46,676 bases of DNA, from the NCBI GenBank assembly GCA_964612995.1, contig CAZTGE010000014.1, positions 1-46,676 of the forward strand, read 5' to 3'. Made by a program: the position numbers and the translations under genes. Under the pieces are notes generated by a model. That model did no database searches. It had not been told where the DNA came from and worked only from the letters and a program-made list of their open reading frames with translations. The stretch comes from SLQH01 sp964612995 (GTDB lineage: Bacteria; Planctomycetota; UBA11346). Positions 34,055-42,466 of the stretch are shown here, piece by piece. Numbering within the stretch: the first letter of the stretch is position 1; every line of letters starts with the position of its first letter.

Positions 34055-35656
34055 ATGCCGAAGCTGACCATTGATGGCCGCGACGTTGAGGTGCCCGCTG
34101 GGAGCACCATCCTCGAGGCCGCCACCGCCCTGGGCATCGAGATCCCCACCATGTGCCATACCCAGGGCCGGCGTGACCGTCACGTCTCGTGCATGGTCTG
34201 CACCGTGTACCAGGAGGGGGCCGATGGCGCGCGCCCCGGGCCGGTGCCGGCCTGCCAGTTCCCGGCCATGGACGGGATGGTGGTCGATGCCTCTTCCGAG
34301 GAGGTGCGCGCGCAGCGGCGGCGGATCCTCGAACTGATCCTCTCCGACCACATCGGCGATTGCGAGGGCCCCTGCGAGAACACCTGTCCGGCGCACATGG
34401 CGATCCCGGTGATGATGCGTTGCGTCAGCGAGAACGAACCGGCGGCTGGCCTGTCCACGGTGCGCGCCGACATCGCCTTGCCCGCGACCCTCGGTCACAT
34501 CTGCCCCGAGGTCTGCGAGAAGGCCTGCCGACGGCAGCAGCTCGACAGCCCGGTGGCGATCTGCCGCGTCAAGCGCTATGCAGGCGAGGGCATGGAGAGC
34601 GATCCGCAGAGCCTGCCGCTGCCGCAGGCCGGCAGCGACAGCGGCAAGCGGGTGGCGGTGGTCGGCGCCGGTCCGGCCGGCCTCGCCGCCGCGCTCTATC
34701 TGCGGGTGCTCGGCCACGCCTGCACCGTGTTCGATGCCGGCGAGCGGCCGGGCGGAGCCCTGCGTAGCGATATCGCCGAGGACGTGTTGCCGCGCGCGGT
34801 GCTCGACCGCGAGATCGGAGTGATCGATGCGCTGGGCGTGGAATGGCGCCCGGGCTGGCGGCTCGGTACGGGCATGAGCCTGGACGACCTGCGCCAGGAG
34901 TACGACGCGGTGTTCCTCGCTCTGGGCAAGCGCGAACCGGACGAGCTCGAGGCCCTGGGCATCCCTGTGGCCAGGGGCAAGGCGGCGGCCAACGTGCAGA
35001 CCCTCGCCACCAGCATCGACGGCGTCTTCTGTGGTGGCGACATGTTGCGCCAGCGCAAGCTCGCGGTGCGTTCGGTCGCCGATGGCAAGATCGCGGCGCA
35101 CGGCATCGATCAACACCTCCGCGGCCTGCCGATCACCGGCGAGCCCAAGCGCTTCAACTCGCGTACGGGCAAGCTCGCGGTCGAGGAGGTCAAAGCCCTG
35201 GTTCCCGGCGAGGCGCGCGGCGAGGACCGCCAGCAGCCGGCCGCGGCCGATGGTCACTTCAGCCGCGACGAGGCCGCGACCGAGGCAGGTCGTTGCCTCC
35301 ACTGCGATTGCGTCGCGCGCGACGACTGCACCCTGCGCGATCTGGCCGACGCCTACGGCGCGAAGCAGACCCGATTCAAGGGTGCTCGCCGGCCCACCCG
35401 CCCCGTGCTCATCGGCGACCAGCTCGTCTACGAGAACGGCAAGTGCATCGGCTGCGGCAAGTGCGTCTACCTCTGCGAGCGTGCCGGCGAGAAGGTCGGA
35501 CTGGCCTTCACCAACCGCGGTTTCGAACTCGAAGTCACGGTTCCGCTCGGACAGGCGATAAACGAAGGGGTCGTGGGCATCGTAGAACAGGTGGTCCGGG
35601 AGTGCCCCACCGGCGCGCTGTCGCTGCGCAAGGACTATGGCGGCATCTTCAGTTGA
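34055..35656 (+). CDS. Fused NuoG-like [2Fe-2S] and GltD-like flavoprotein with Fe-S ends (533 aa)
   Basis: Residues 1-95 are a NuoG/HydA-type [2Fe-2S] domain (Cys34, 46, 49, 67). Residues 99-180 are the GltD-type Cys-rich helical domain (DHIGDCEGPCENTCPAH, CPEVCEKACRRQQ). An FAD Rossmann motif (VAVVGAGPAGLAAALYL) is near 200, and the closing FAD motif (GVFCGGDMLRQRKLAVRSV) is near 323. Only about 40 residues separate YDAVFLALGK (near 282) from that motif, so the NAD(P)H-binding subdomain of GltD is missing. The C-terminus has more Cys sites (RCLHCDC, CIGCGKCVYLC, ECPTG). No H-cluster domain is present, so it is not a hydrogenase. With the NuoEF fusion it should form a cytoplasmic NADH-linked flavin/Fe-S complex. 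Confidence 0.9.
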   Translation: MPKLTIDGRDVEVPAGSTILEAATALGIEIPTMCHTQGRRDRHVSCMVCTVYQEGADGARPGPVPACQFPAMDGMVVDASSEEVRAQRRRILELILSDHIGDCEGPCENTCPAHMAIPVMMRCVSENEPAAGLSTVRADIALPATLGHICPEVCEKACRRQQLDSPVAICRVKRYAGEGMESDPQSLPLPQAGSDSGKRVAVVGAGPAGLAAALYLRVLGHACTVFDAGERPGGALRSDIAEDVLPRAVLDREIGVIDALGVEWRPGWRLGTGMSLDDLRQEYDAVFLALGKREPDELEALGIPVARGKAAANVQTLATSIDGVFCGGDMLRQRKLAVRSVADGKIAAHGIDQHLRGLPITGEPKRFNSRTGKLAVEEVKALVPGEARGEDRQQPAAADGHFSRDEAATEAGRCLHCDCVARDDCTLRDLADAYGAKQTRFKGARRPTRPVLIGDQLVYENGKCIGCGKCVYLCERAGEKVGLAFTNRGFELEVTVPLGQAINEGVVGIVEQVVRECPTGALSLRKDYGGIFS

Positions 35657-35702
35657 GGCCCGGGCCTCCACAACGGCGGCTGCGGCCGCGAGGAGGAACG
35701 AG

Positions 35703-36866
35703 ATGGCGAGGCTTTCTCAGGCGATGGCGTCCACTGCCATCCTGGCGCTGGTCCTGTGCGGCCATGGCGCGGCGGAGACCGCGGCCGAGGCGGTGCCGGC
35801 AGACGAATGGCCGGTCTACCGCGGTACCCGCGCGTTGATCGGTCGCAGCGCTGCGACCCTCCCCGCGAGCCTCGACAAGGCCTGGGAGTTCACCCTCGAC
35901 GGCGGGCTCGCCGGTCCGGCGGTGGTGCGCGACGACACGGTCTATCTCACCGCGCGTGGCGGGCTGTACCTGGTCGGTCTCGCCGACGGCGTCGAACGCA
36001 AACATATCGAGCTCGCTGCCGGGGCCAATTCGGCGGTCGACATCCACGATGGCACTGCCGTGGTGGCGCTCCAGAATTACGCGGTCCAGGCCATCGACCT
36101 GGCCAGCGGCGAGAGCCGGTGGCAGGCCGAGGCCGACGACTCGGTCCAGGGCACGCCGGCCATTCATATCGATGAGGACGGCAGGGCGGTGGTGGTGTTC
36201 TGCAGCGACGATTTCAACGCCTACTGCCACGATCTCGGCACGGGCGAGCGGCTGTGGGCCTTCTCCACCGACAACTACATCTACGGCGGTGCGGCCATCG
36301 CGCAGGGCAAGGCCGTCTTCGGCGGCTGCGACCAGGTGCTCTACGCCGTCGACATCGCCAGCGGGACCAGCGCCAAAGAGGCATTAACACCTTCGTACAT
36401 GCAGGCCTCGCCGGCGGTCGCCTGGCCGCTGGCCTTCACCGGCACCGGTGACAAGGAGACCGGCGTGTTCGTCTGCGTCGATCTCGAGCAGGAGGTGGAG
36501 GTCTGGGCCTATGACGCCGGCGAGGGGCCGTACGTCGGCATCCCCGCGGTCGGGGCCGAGGAGGTGGTTTTCGGCGGTCAGGACATGGTGCTCTACTGCC
36601 TCGAGCGCAAGACCGGCTCTGAGCGCTGGACCTTCATCGCCGACGATTCGATCGCGGCCGCGCCGACCATCGTCGGCGACAAGGTGATCTGCAGCGTCGC
36701 CGACGGCCGGATCCATCTGCTCGACCTCGCCACGGGCAGGAAGCTGTGGAGCTACGACTGCGGCGGCGGCCTGTTTCACGGTGCGGCGGTGGCCGGCGGT
36801 CATGTGATCGTCGGCACCTCGCGTGGGCGGGTCCTGGCGTTCACGGGCAAGGCCACCGCGGACTGA
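35703..36866 (+). CDS. Exported PQQ-like beta-propeller protein (387 aa)
   Basis: AGGAGG (35691-35696) precedes ATG 35703. A signal peptide (SQAMASTAILALVLCGHGAAE) leads to a propeller with blade motifs DLASGESRWQAE, DLGTGERLWAFST, ERKTGSERWTFIA and DLATGRKLWSYDCG. It resembles BamB-like propellers and shows no enzyme active site. It follows the GltD-like gene by 46 bases and precedes the glycosyltransferase gene by 37 bases. A periplasmic binding or scaffold role in the same pathway is inferred. Confidence 0.87.
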   Translation: MARLSQAMASTAILALVLCGHGAAETAAEAVPADEWPVYRGTRALIGRSAATLPASLDKAWEFTLDGGLAGPAVVRDDTVYLTARGGLYLVGLADGVERKHIELAAGANSAVDIHDGTAVVALQNYAVQAIDLASGESRWQAEADDSVQGTPAIHIDEDGRAVVVFCSDDFNAYCHDLGTGERLWAFSTDNYIYGGAAIAQGKAVFGGCDQVLYAVDIASGTSAKEALTPSYMQASPAVAWPLAFTGTGDKETGVFVCVDLEQEVEVWAYDAGEGPYVGIPAVGAEEVVFGGQDMVLYCLERKTGSERWTFIADDSIAAAPTIVGDKVICSVADGRIHLLDLATGRKLWSYDCGGGLFHGAAVAGGHVIVGTSRGRVLAFTGKATAD

Positions 36867-36903
36867 TGCCGGCCGCAGTGCGTTCGCCCCGGGGCGCGAG
36901 CCG

Positions 36904-38211
36904 ATGAGGATCCTGTTCCTGTCCGCCGGAACCGGCAGCTTCCACTGCGGCATCAGCTACCGCGACAACGCACTGGTCTCGGGCCTGCGTGCATGCGGCC
37001 ACAGCGTCGGGCTGGTGCCACTCTATCTGCCCTTGTGTCTCGACGAGACCGACAGCAGCGACGGGCCGCTGTTCCTCGGCGGGATCAACATGTTCCTGCA
37101 GCAACATCTGCCGTTGTTCCGCGCCACGCCGCGATGGCTCGATGCGGCCTTCGACTGCCCGGCGCTGCTCCGTCAGGCCTCGGGCCTGACCGACATGACC
37201 CGTGCGCGCGGAGCCGGGACCCTGAGCGCGAGCATGCTGCGCGGGCGTGCCGGCAACCAGCGCAAGGAGCTCGACCGCCTGCTGCGCTGGATCGAGGCCA
37301 GACCGCGACCGGACGTGGTGGTGCTCTCCTCGATCCTGCTCTCCGGGCTGGCGCCGATGCTCGCGCGCCGGGCCGGGATCCCGGTGTTCTGCCTCATGGG
37401 CGGGGAAGAGGGCTTCATCGACGGGCTCGGGGCTCCACACACCGAGGCCTGCTGGCAGCTGATCCGGGCCAACGCGGCGGCGATCGAACGTTTCCTGCCG
37501 ATGAGCGCCTACGCCCAGGACGAACTCGGCCGGCGCCTGCATCTGGCTCCGCACCGGATGCGTCTGCTCTATCCAGGCATCGATCTCACCGGCTATGCCG
37601 CCACCCCGGTCGCGGAGTGCCATACGGGTCCGCCGGTGATCGCCTTCCTCGCCCACATGGTGCCGATCAAGGGGCTGCATGTGCTCGTCGAGGCCTTCAT
37701 CCGCCTGCGGCGCGAGCGCGGCGACGACTGCCGCCTGGCGGTGGCCGGATCGCGCAATCTCGCCGACCGCGCTTACGTCGCGGCGCAGTGCCGTCGGCTG
37801 CGACGCGCCGGCTTGGCCGACGCGGCCAGCTTCGCCTGCAACATCGATCATCGCGCCAAGCAGGAGTTCCTCGCCGGAGCCAGCGTCCTCGCGGTCCCCG
37901 CGCTCTATCCCGAGGCCTTCGGGCTCTACTGTGTCGAGGCGATGGCCGCCGGGGTTCCGGTGGTCGCGCCACGCCGCGGTGCGCTCGGCGAATTGATGGC
38001 CGCCACCGGCGGGGGTATCACCTATCCGGTCGCGCGCGCCGAAGGGCCGGATCCCGACGAGCCCGAGCAGCTGGCCGCGGCGGTGGCCGGCATGCTCGAC
38101 GATGCGCCGCTGCGCGCGGAACTTGGTCGTTCCGGTCACGCGGCGGTGCGCCGACGCTTCACCCGTGAAATCACCGCCGCGGCCCTGGATACGCTGCTGC
38201 GCACCGGTTGA
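36904..38211 (+). CDS. GT4-family glycosyltransferase (435 aa)
   Basis: The protein has the two-domain GT-B layout. The N-terminal part starts MRILFLSAGTGSFHCGISYRDN, with a Gly-rich loop. The C-terminal part has AFLAHMVPIKGLHVLVEAF (start of the nucleotide-sugar domain) and EAFGLYCVEAMAAGVPVV, which is the E-x7-E motif of retaining GT4 enzymes. No membrane helix is evident. It should move a sugar from a nucleotide-sugar donor to an unknown acceptor, with acceptor choice not visible. Its link to the electron-transfer genes is positional. Confidence 0.9.
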   Translation: MRILFLSAGTGSFHCGISYRDNALVSGLRACGHSVGLVPLYLPLCLDETDSSDGPLFLGGINMFLQQHLPLFRATPRWLDAAFDCPALLRQASGLTDMTRARGAGTLSASMLRGRAGNQRKELDRLLRWIEARPRPDVVVLSSILLSGLAPMLARRAGIPVFCLMGGEEGFIDGLGAPHTEACWQLIRANAAAIERFLPMSAYAQDELGRRLHLAPHRMRLLYPGIDLTGYAATPVAECHTGPPVIAFLAHMVPIKGLHVLVEAFIRLRRERGDDCRLAVAGSRNLADRAYVAAQCRRLRRAGLADAASFACNIDHRAKQEFLAGASVLAVPALYPEAFGLYCVEAMAAGVPVVAPRRGALGELMAATGGGITYPVARAEGPDPDEPEQLAAAVAGMLDDAPLRAELGRSGHAAVRRRFTREITAAALDTLLRTG

Positions 38212-38306
38212 GGGATTAGCCTTGGGTCGGCTGGCGCAGGCCGATGATCGATCCGCGCAATCATCCTCGTGTTCCTGGGCGCGGGGAGCGAACAAAGGAG
38301 ACGGCC

Positions 38307-38990
38307 ATGGCATTGGTGGAGATGGAGGGAGTCACCAAGACCTACGGCGGCGACGGCGACACGCCGGCGCAGACCGTGCTCGACACGGTGGACCTGCAGG
38401 TCGAGCGCGGCGAGTCGCTGGCCATCGTCGGCCCGTCGGGCTCGGGCAAGAGCACGGTGCTCAACCTGCTCGGAGCGCTCGACGTGCCCACCGCGGGCAC
38501 CGTCCGTTTCGACGGCGAGGATCTGGCCGGTTTCGACGCGGCGGCGACCGCGGCCTTCCGCAACCGCCACGTCGGGTTCATCTTCCAGGATCACCATCTG
38601 TTGCCGCAGTGCACCGTGCGCGAGAACGTGCTGCTGCCGACCCTCGCCGGACGGTCGGGGGCCAGCACGCAGCGTGTCGCGCGCGCCAACGAGCTGCTCG
38701 AACGGGTCGGCCTCGGCGACCGCGGCAACGACTGGCCACGGCATCTCTCTGGCGGCGAGCGTCAGCGGGTGGCGGTGGTGCGCGCGTTGATCAACGAGCC
38801 CGAGCTGCTGCTCGGCGACGAACCGACCGGTGCGCTGGATCAGAACACCTCGGCCGAGCTGGGCGATCTGCTGGCCGAACTCAACCGCGAACAGGGCACC
38901 ACCCTGATCATCGTCACCCATCAGATGGAGCTGGCCGAGCGGATGGAGCGGATGCTCGAACTGCGTGGCGGCGCCTTCACCGCCAAGTGA
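38307..38990 (+). CDS. ABC transporter ATPase, YbbA/LolD type (227 aa)
   Basis: AAAGGAG (38294-38300) precedes ATG 38307. Walker A (GPSGSGKST), Q-loop (FQDHHLLPQCTVRENVLLP), signature LSGGERQRVAVVRAL, Walker B (LLLGDEPTGALD) and switch His (VTHQMEL) are complete, and length is typical. A 95-base spacer from the glycosyltransferase gene could hold an internal promoter, though none is clear. The permease gene follows 13 bases later and is its partner. Confidence 0.93.
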   Translation: MALVEMEGVTKTYGGDGDTPAQTVLDTVDLQVERGESLAIVGPSGSGKSTVLNLLGALDVPTAGTVRFDGEDLAGFDAAATAAFRNRHVGFIFQDHHLLPQCTVRENVLLPTLAGRSGASTQRVARANELLERVGLGDRGNDWPRHLSGGERQRVAVVRALINEPELLLGDEPTGALDQNTSAELGDLLAELNREQGTTLIIVTHQMELAERMERMLELRGGAFTAK

Positions 38991-39003
38991 TCGGAGGTCG
39001 CGG

Positions 39004-42000
39004 ATGCTGCTTGCACGCAGTCTGAGGCATTACTGGCGCTCCCACCTCGCGGTCTTCCTCGGGGTGGTGGTGACCACCATGGTCCTGGTCGGCTCGTTGC
39101 TGGTCGGCGATGTGGTCCGTCTGTCCCTGCGGCGTCTGGCCGAACGTCGGCTGGGGCGGACCGAGCTGGCGGTGGCCGGCGCCGGTCGGCTCTACCGCGA
39201 GCAACTGGCCGGGCGTCTGGGCGCGCAGCTGAAGGACGGCGCCGGCGCGCCGGTGGTCGCACCGGTGATGCAGCTCAAGGCGGTGGTGGCCCTGCCGGGC
39301 GATCCCAGCCGCAGCGCCAGTGTCAACCTCTATGGCGTGACCCCCGAATTCTGGCAACTGGGCGCCGAGCCGATCAGCGTGCCGGAGGACGCCCTGGCCC
39401 TCAGCCGTCGCACCGCCGCGGCGCTGGGACTGGACGCCGCCACCGGTACGGAGCTGGTGCTGCGGGTGCAGAAGCCATCCTGGCTGGGCGGCGATGTGTT
39501 GATGTCCTCCGACGCCAGGTCGGACACGATGATCAACCTCTCGTTGGACGTGGGCGCGGTGGTCGGCGACCGGCAGATGGGCATATTCTCTCTGGCCGCG
39601 AATCAGGTCGCGCCGCTGAACGTCTACGTCCCCTTGTCCCTGCTCCAGGACCAGGACGACGATCTCGACGAGCGCTGCAACATGTTCCTGCTCGCGGGCA
39701 AGGGGGGCGAGCTCGCCACGGCTGATGTCGATGCGGCCCTGGCCGAGGTGTGGCAGCTCGAAGACGTGGGCCTGGAGCTGATCACGCTCGATGACGGCGG
39801 GGTCGAGCTGCGCAGCAAGCGGATCTTCCTCAGTGAGCAGGCGGTGGTCGAGCCGCTCGAGGGCCGGGCGCATCCGGTATTCACCTACTTCGTGATCGCC
39901 CTCGCCGCGGGTGAGCGCGAGGCGGTCTACTCGATGGTCTCGGCGGTCGAGCCACGGCTGTTCGCGGCCAGCGACGGACCGACGGTGCCCGCCGACTGGT
40001 CGCCGGACGAGGTGCTGATCAACCAGTGGACCGCCGACGAGCTCGAAGTCGGCGTCGGCGATACGGTTACCATCGCCTATTGGACCATGGGCGAGATGCG
40101 GACCTACGTCGAACACGAGCAGGCCTTCACCGTTGCCGCCGTGCTGCCGATGGAGGATCTGGCCGCCGACCCCGATCTGATGCCCGATTTCCCCGGGATC
40201 ACCGGTAGCGCGAGTTGCCGCGAGTTCGACGCCCCGGTGCCGATCGACTTCGATCGCATCGATGACAGCGACAACGTCTACTGGATGGAGCACCGTGGCA
40301 CCCCCAAGGGCTTTCTCCGGCTCGAGCGCGGCCGCGAACTCTGGAGCAACCGGTATGGCGCCACCACCCAGCTGCGTTTCCTGGATGCAGACGACACCCT
40401 TGCGAGCGTACGCGAGGAATTGCGGCGCACGCTCACGCCGCGCGACCTCGGGCTGTTCGCCCTCGACGTGCGCGATCGGTCGCTCGGATCGGTGAACAAA
40501 TCGGTCGACCTCGGCGAGTACTTCCTCGGCATGAGCTCGTTCCTGATCGGCGCGGCATTGCTGCTGACCGTGTTGCTGTTCGCCTTCGCGATGGAACAGC
40601 GGCGGCGTGAATTCGGCCTGCTCTTGGCCCTCGGCTTCACCCAGACGCGCACCCGGCGCCAGTTCCTCAAGGAGGCGATGCTGGTCGCCGCCGGCGGGGT
40701 CGTTCTGGGTACCGGTCTGGGCATCGGCTACACATGGCTGCTGACCGACTGGATCAGCTCCGGCGTCTGGCAGGCGGCGGTTGGCGGTGTGCAGCTGGAA
40801 TTCGCGATCACCCCGACCCGCGTGCTGCTCGGTGCGCTCGGCGTGTGGGTGCTCGCGGTACTGGTGCTCGACCGCTCGCTGCGGCGGTTGGCCAGACAGC
40901 AAGCGGTCACCCTGCTGCGGGGGCGCGCGGGCGCCGGTGCGGTACATCGCCGCGCGCCGGCCTGGGTGCTGCATCTCGGCTGGATCCTGGCGCTCGTCGG
41001 ACTCGCGCTGGCCCTGATCGGCGAGCCGGACCCGGCGGCGGCGATGCGCTTCTTTGGCAGTGGTGCAGCGCTGCTGGTCGGCGGCATCTGCTTGGCCATC
41101 TGGTGGTTGCGGCGCCTGGGCGAACGGCGACCGGAGCGTCAGCGCGGCCTGGGCGGACTGAGTCTGGCCAATGCCGCGCGTCGTCCGGGGCGTTCGTTGA
41201 CCGTGGTCGCGGTGCTCGCCAGCGCCGCATTCCTCACCCTGGCCGTGGGTGCGATGTACCGCGACGCAAGCTTCAACCGCTGGGAGCGTCGCTCCGGCAC
41301 CGGCGGGTTCGCCTTCATGGGTCACAGCAGCCTGCCGGTACTCCACGACCTGGACAGCGAGGAGGGACGCAAGGAATACGGTATCACCGCCTCGCGCTTC
41401 GAGCGCTGGGCCCGCAGTCGCGAGCAGTTCGACGTCGAATTCGCCGAAAACGAGGACCCCTTCGCCGGACTCGGGTTCGTGCAGATACGTTCGACCGAGG
41501 GCGACGACGCCTCCTGCCTCAATCTCAACCGCTCGCAACAACCGCGGCTCTGGGGCGTCGACAGCACCGAACTCGCCGAGCGCGGCGCGTTCTCCTTCGG
41601 CGCGGTGATCGATGACAGCGCGACCGAACCGCAACGCGCCTGGCGCCTGTTGCAGCAGCGGCGTACGGTCAGCGTCGAACGTGGTGGCAAGACGGTCCAG
41701 GTCCAGGCGGTGCCGGCCATCGCCGAGTCGAACGCGGCGACCTATGCCATGGGCATCGGCATCGGCGACACCATCACCTACACCGATGAAGCCGGTTACG
41801 AGCTGGTGGTGGTGCTGGTGGGGACGGTCACCAACGCCATGCTCCAGGGCGGGCTGCTGATCGAAGAGGACCTGTTCGTCGATCACTTCCCCTCGCGCAG
41901 CGGGTACACCACCTTCCTCGTCGACTACGGCCACCATGGGTCCGACGAGCTCGCCGCGCTGGCGGCCTACTTCGAGCGGCGTCTGCAGGATGTGGGGCTC

Positions 42001-42432
42001 GAGCTGAACTCGGCCGCCGAACGGCTCGAACAGCTCTACGCGATGCAGAACGTCTATCTCGGCATCTTCCAGATCCTCGGCGCGCTGGGCCTGCTGCTCG
42101 GCTCCATGGGCCTGGGCGTGATCCTGATGCGCAATGTGGTCGAACGGCAGCAGGAGTTCGCCCTGATGCGGGCAGTCGGCTTCCGCGCACGCCGCTTGAG
42201 CTGGATGCTGATCCTCGAGCACAGCGGCCTGCTGCTCGCCGGCCTGTGCATCGGATTGGTGTCGGCGGTGGTGGCGATCCTGCCGATCGTGCTCGCGCCG
42301 GGGCGGCCGATGGCGGTGGACACCATCGGTCTGCTGTTGGCCGTGGTGCTTGCGGTCGGCCTGTTGACGATCGTGCTCGCCGGGCGTTGGGCCATGAGCC
42401 GGCGTCTGGTCCAGGGCCTGCGGGCCGAATAA
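39004..42432 (+). CDS. Giant FtsX-family ABC permease, YbbP-like with ten helices (1142 aa)
   Basis: GGAGG at 38993-38997 supports ATG 39004. Helix 1 (HLAVFLGVVVTTMVLVGSLLV) is followed by an extracytoplasmic domain of about 480 residues. A six-helix block lies near residues 515-750, including the FtsX coupling region RRREFGLLLALGFTQTRTRRQFLKEAM. A second extracytoplasmic domain of about 270 residues follows, then three C-terminal helices with the second coupling region (RQQEFALMRAVGFRARRLSWM). Two FtsX domains in one chain is the YbbP layout, but this protein is longer than E. coli YbbP. The ATPase-permease pair likely extracts or exports a lipid-linked or envelope substrate; which one is unknown. 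Confidence 0.9.
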   Translation: MLLARSLRHYWRSHLAVFLGVVVTTMVLVGSLLVGDVVRLSLRRLAERRLGRTELAVAGAGRLYREQLAGRLGAQLKDGAGAPVVAPVMQLKAVVALPGDPSRSASVNLYGVTPEFWQLGAEPISVPEDALALSRRTAAALGLDAATGTELVLRVQKPSWLGGDVLMSSDARSDTMINLSLDVGAVVGDRQMGIFSLAANQVAPLNVYVPLSLLQDQDDDLDERCNMFLLAGKGGELATADVDAALAEVWQLEDVGLELITLDDGGVELRSKRIFLSEQAVVEPLEGRAHPVFTYFVIALAAGEREAVYSMVSAVEPRLFAASDGPTVPADWSPDEVLINQWTADELEVGVGDTVTIAYWTMGEMRTYVEHEQAFTVAAVLPMEDLAADPDLMPDFPGITGSASCREFDAPVPIDFDRIDDSDNVYWMEHRGTPKGFLRLERGRELWSNRYGATTQLRFLDADDTLASVREELRRTLTPRDLGLFALDVRDRSLGSVNKSVDLGEYFLGMSSFLIGAALLLTVLLFAFAMEQRRREFGLLLALGFTQTRTRRQFLKEAMLVAAGGVVLGTGLGIGYTWLLTDWISSGVWQAAVGGVQLEFAITPTRVLLGALGVWVLAVLVLDRSLRRLARQQAVTLLRGRAGAGAVHRRAPAWVLHLGWILALVGLALALIGEPDPAAAMRFFGSGAALLVGGICLAIWWLRRLGERRPERQRGLGGLSLANAARRPGRSLTVVAVLASAAFLTLAVGAMYRDASFNRWERRSGTGGFAFMGHSSLPVLHDLDSEEGRKEYGITASRFERWARSREQFDVEFAENEDPFAGLGFVQIRSTEGDDASCLNLNRSQQPRLWGVDSTELAERGAFSFGAVIDDSATEPQRAWRLLQQRRTVSVERGGKTVQVQAVPAIAESNAATYAMGIGIGDTITYTDEAGYELVVVLVGTVTNAMLQGGLLIEEDLFVDHFPSRSGYTTFLVDYGHHGSDELAALAAYFERRLQDVGLELNSAAERLEQLYAMQNVYLGIFQILGALGLLLGSMGLGVILMRNVVERQQEFALMRAVGFRARRLSWMLILEHSGLLLAGLCIGLVSAVVAILPIVLAPGRPMAVDTIGLLLAVVLAVGLLTIVLAGRWAMSRRLVQGLRAE

Positions 42433-42466
42433 CCAGGCGACGGCACGGCCGTCGACGGGGGTATCG

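Noticed and set aside
34055..35656. [FeFe]-hydrogenase large subunit
   Set aside because: The N-terminal [2Fe-2S] domain looks like HydA, but the H-cluster motifs are absent and the rest is GltD-like.
24993..36866. PQQ-dependent dehydrogenases
   Set aside because: Only the propeller repeat is shared; no active-site residues or PQQ synthesis genes are seen.
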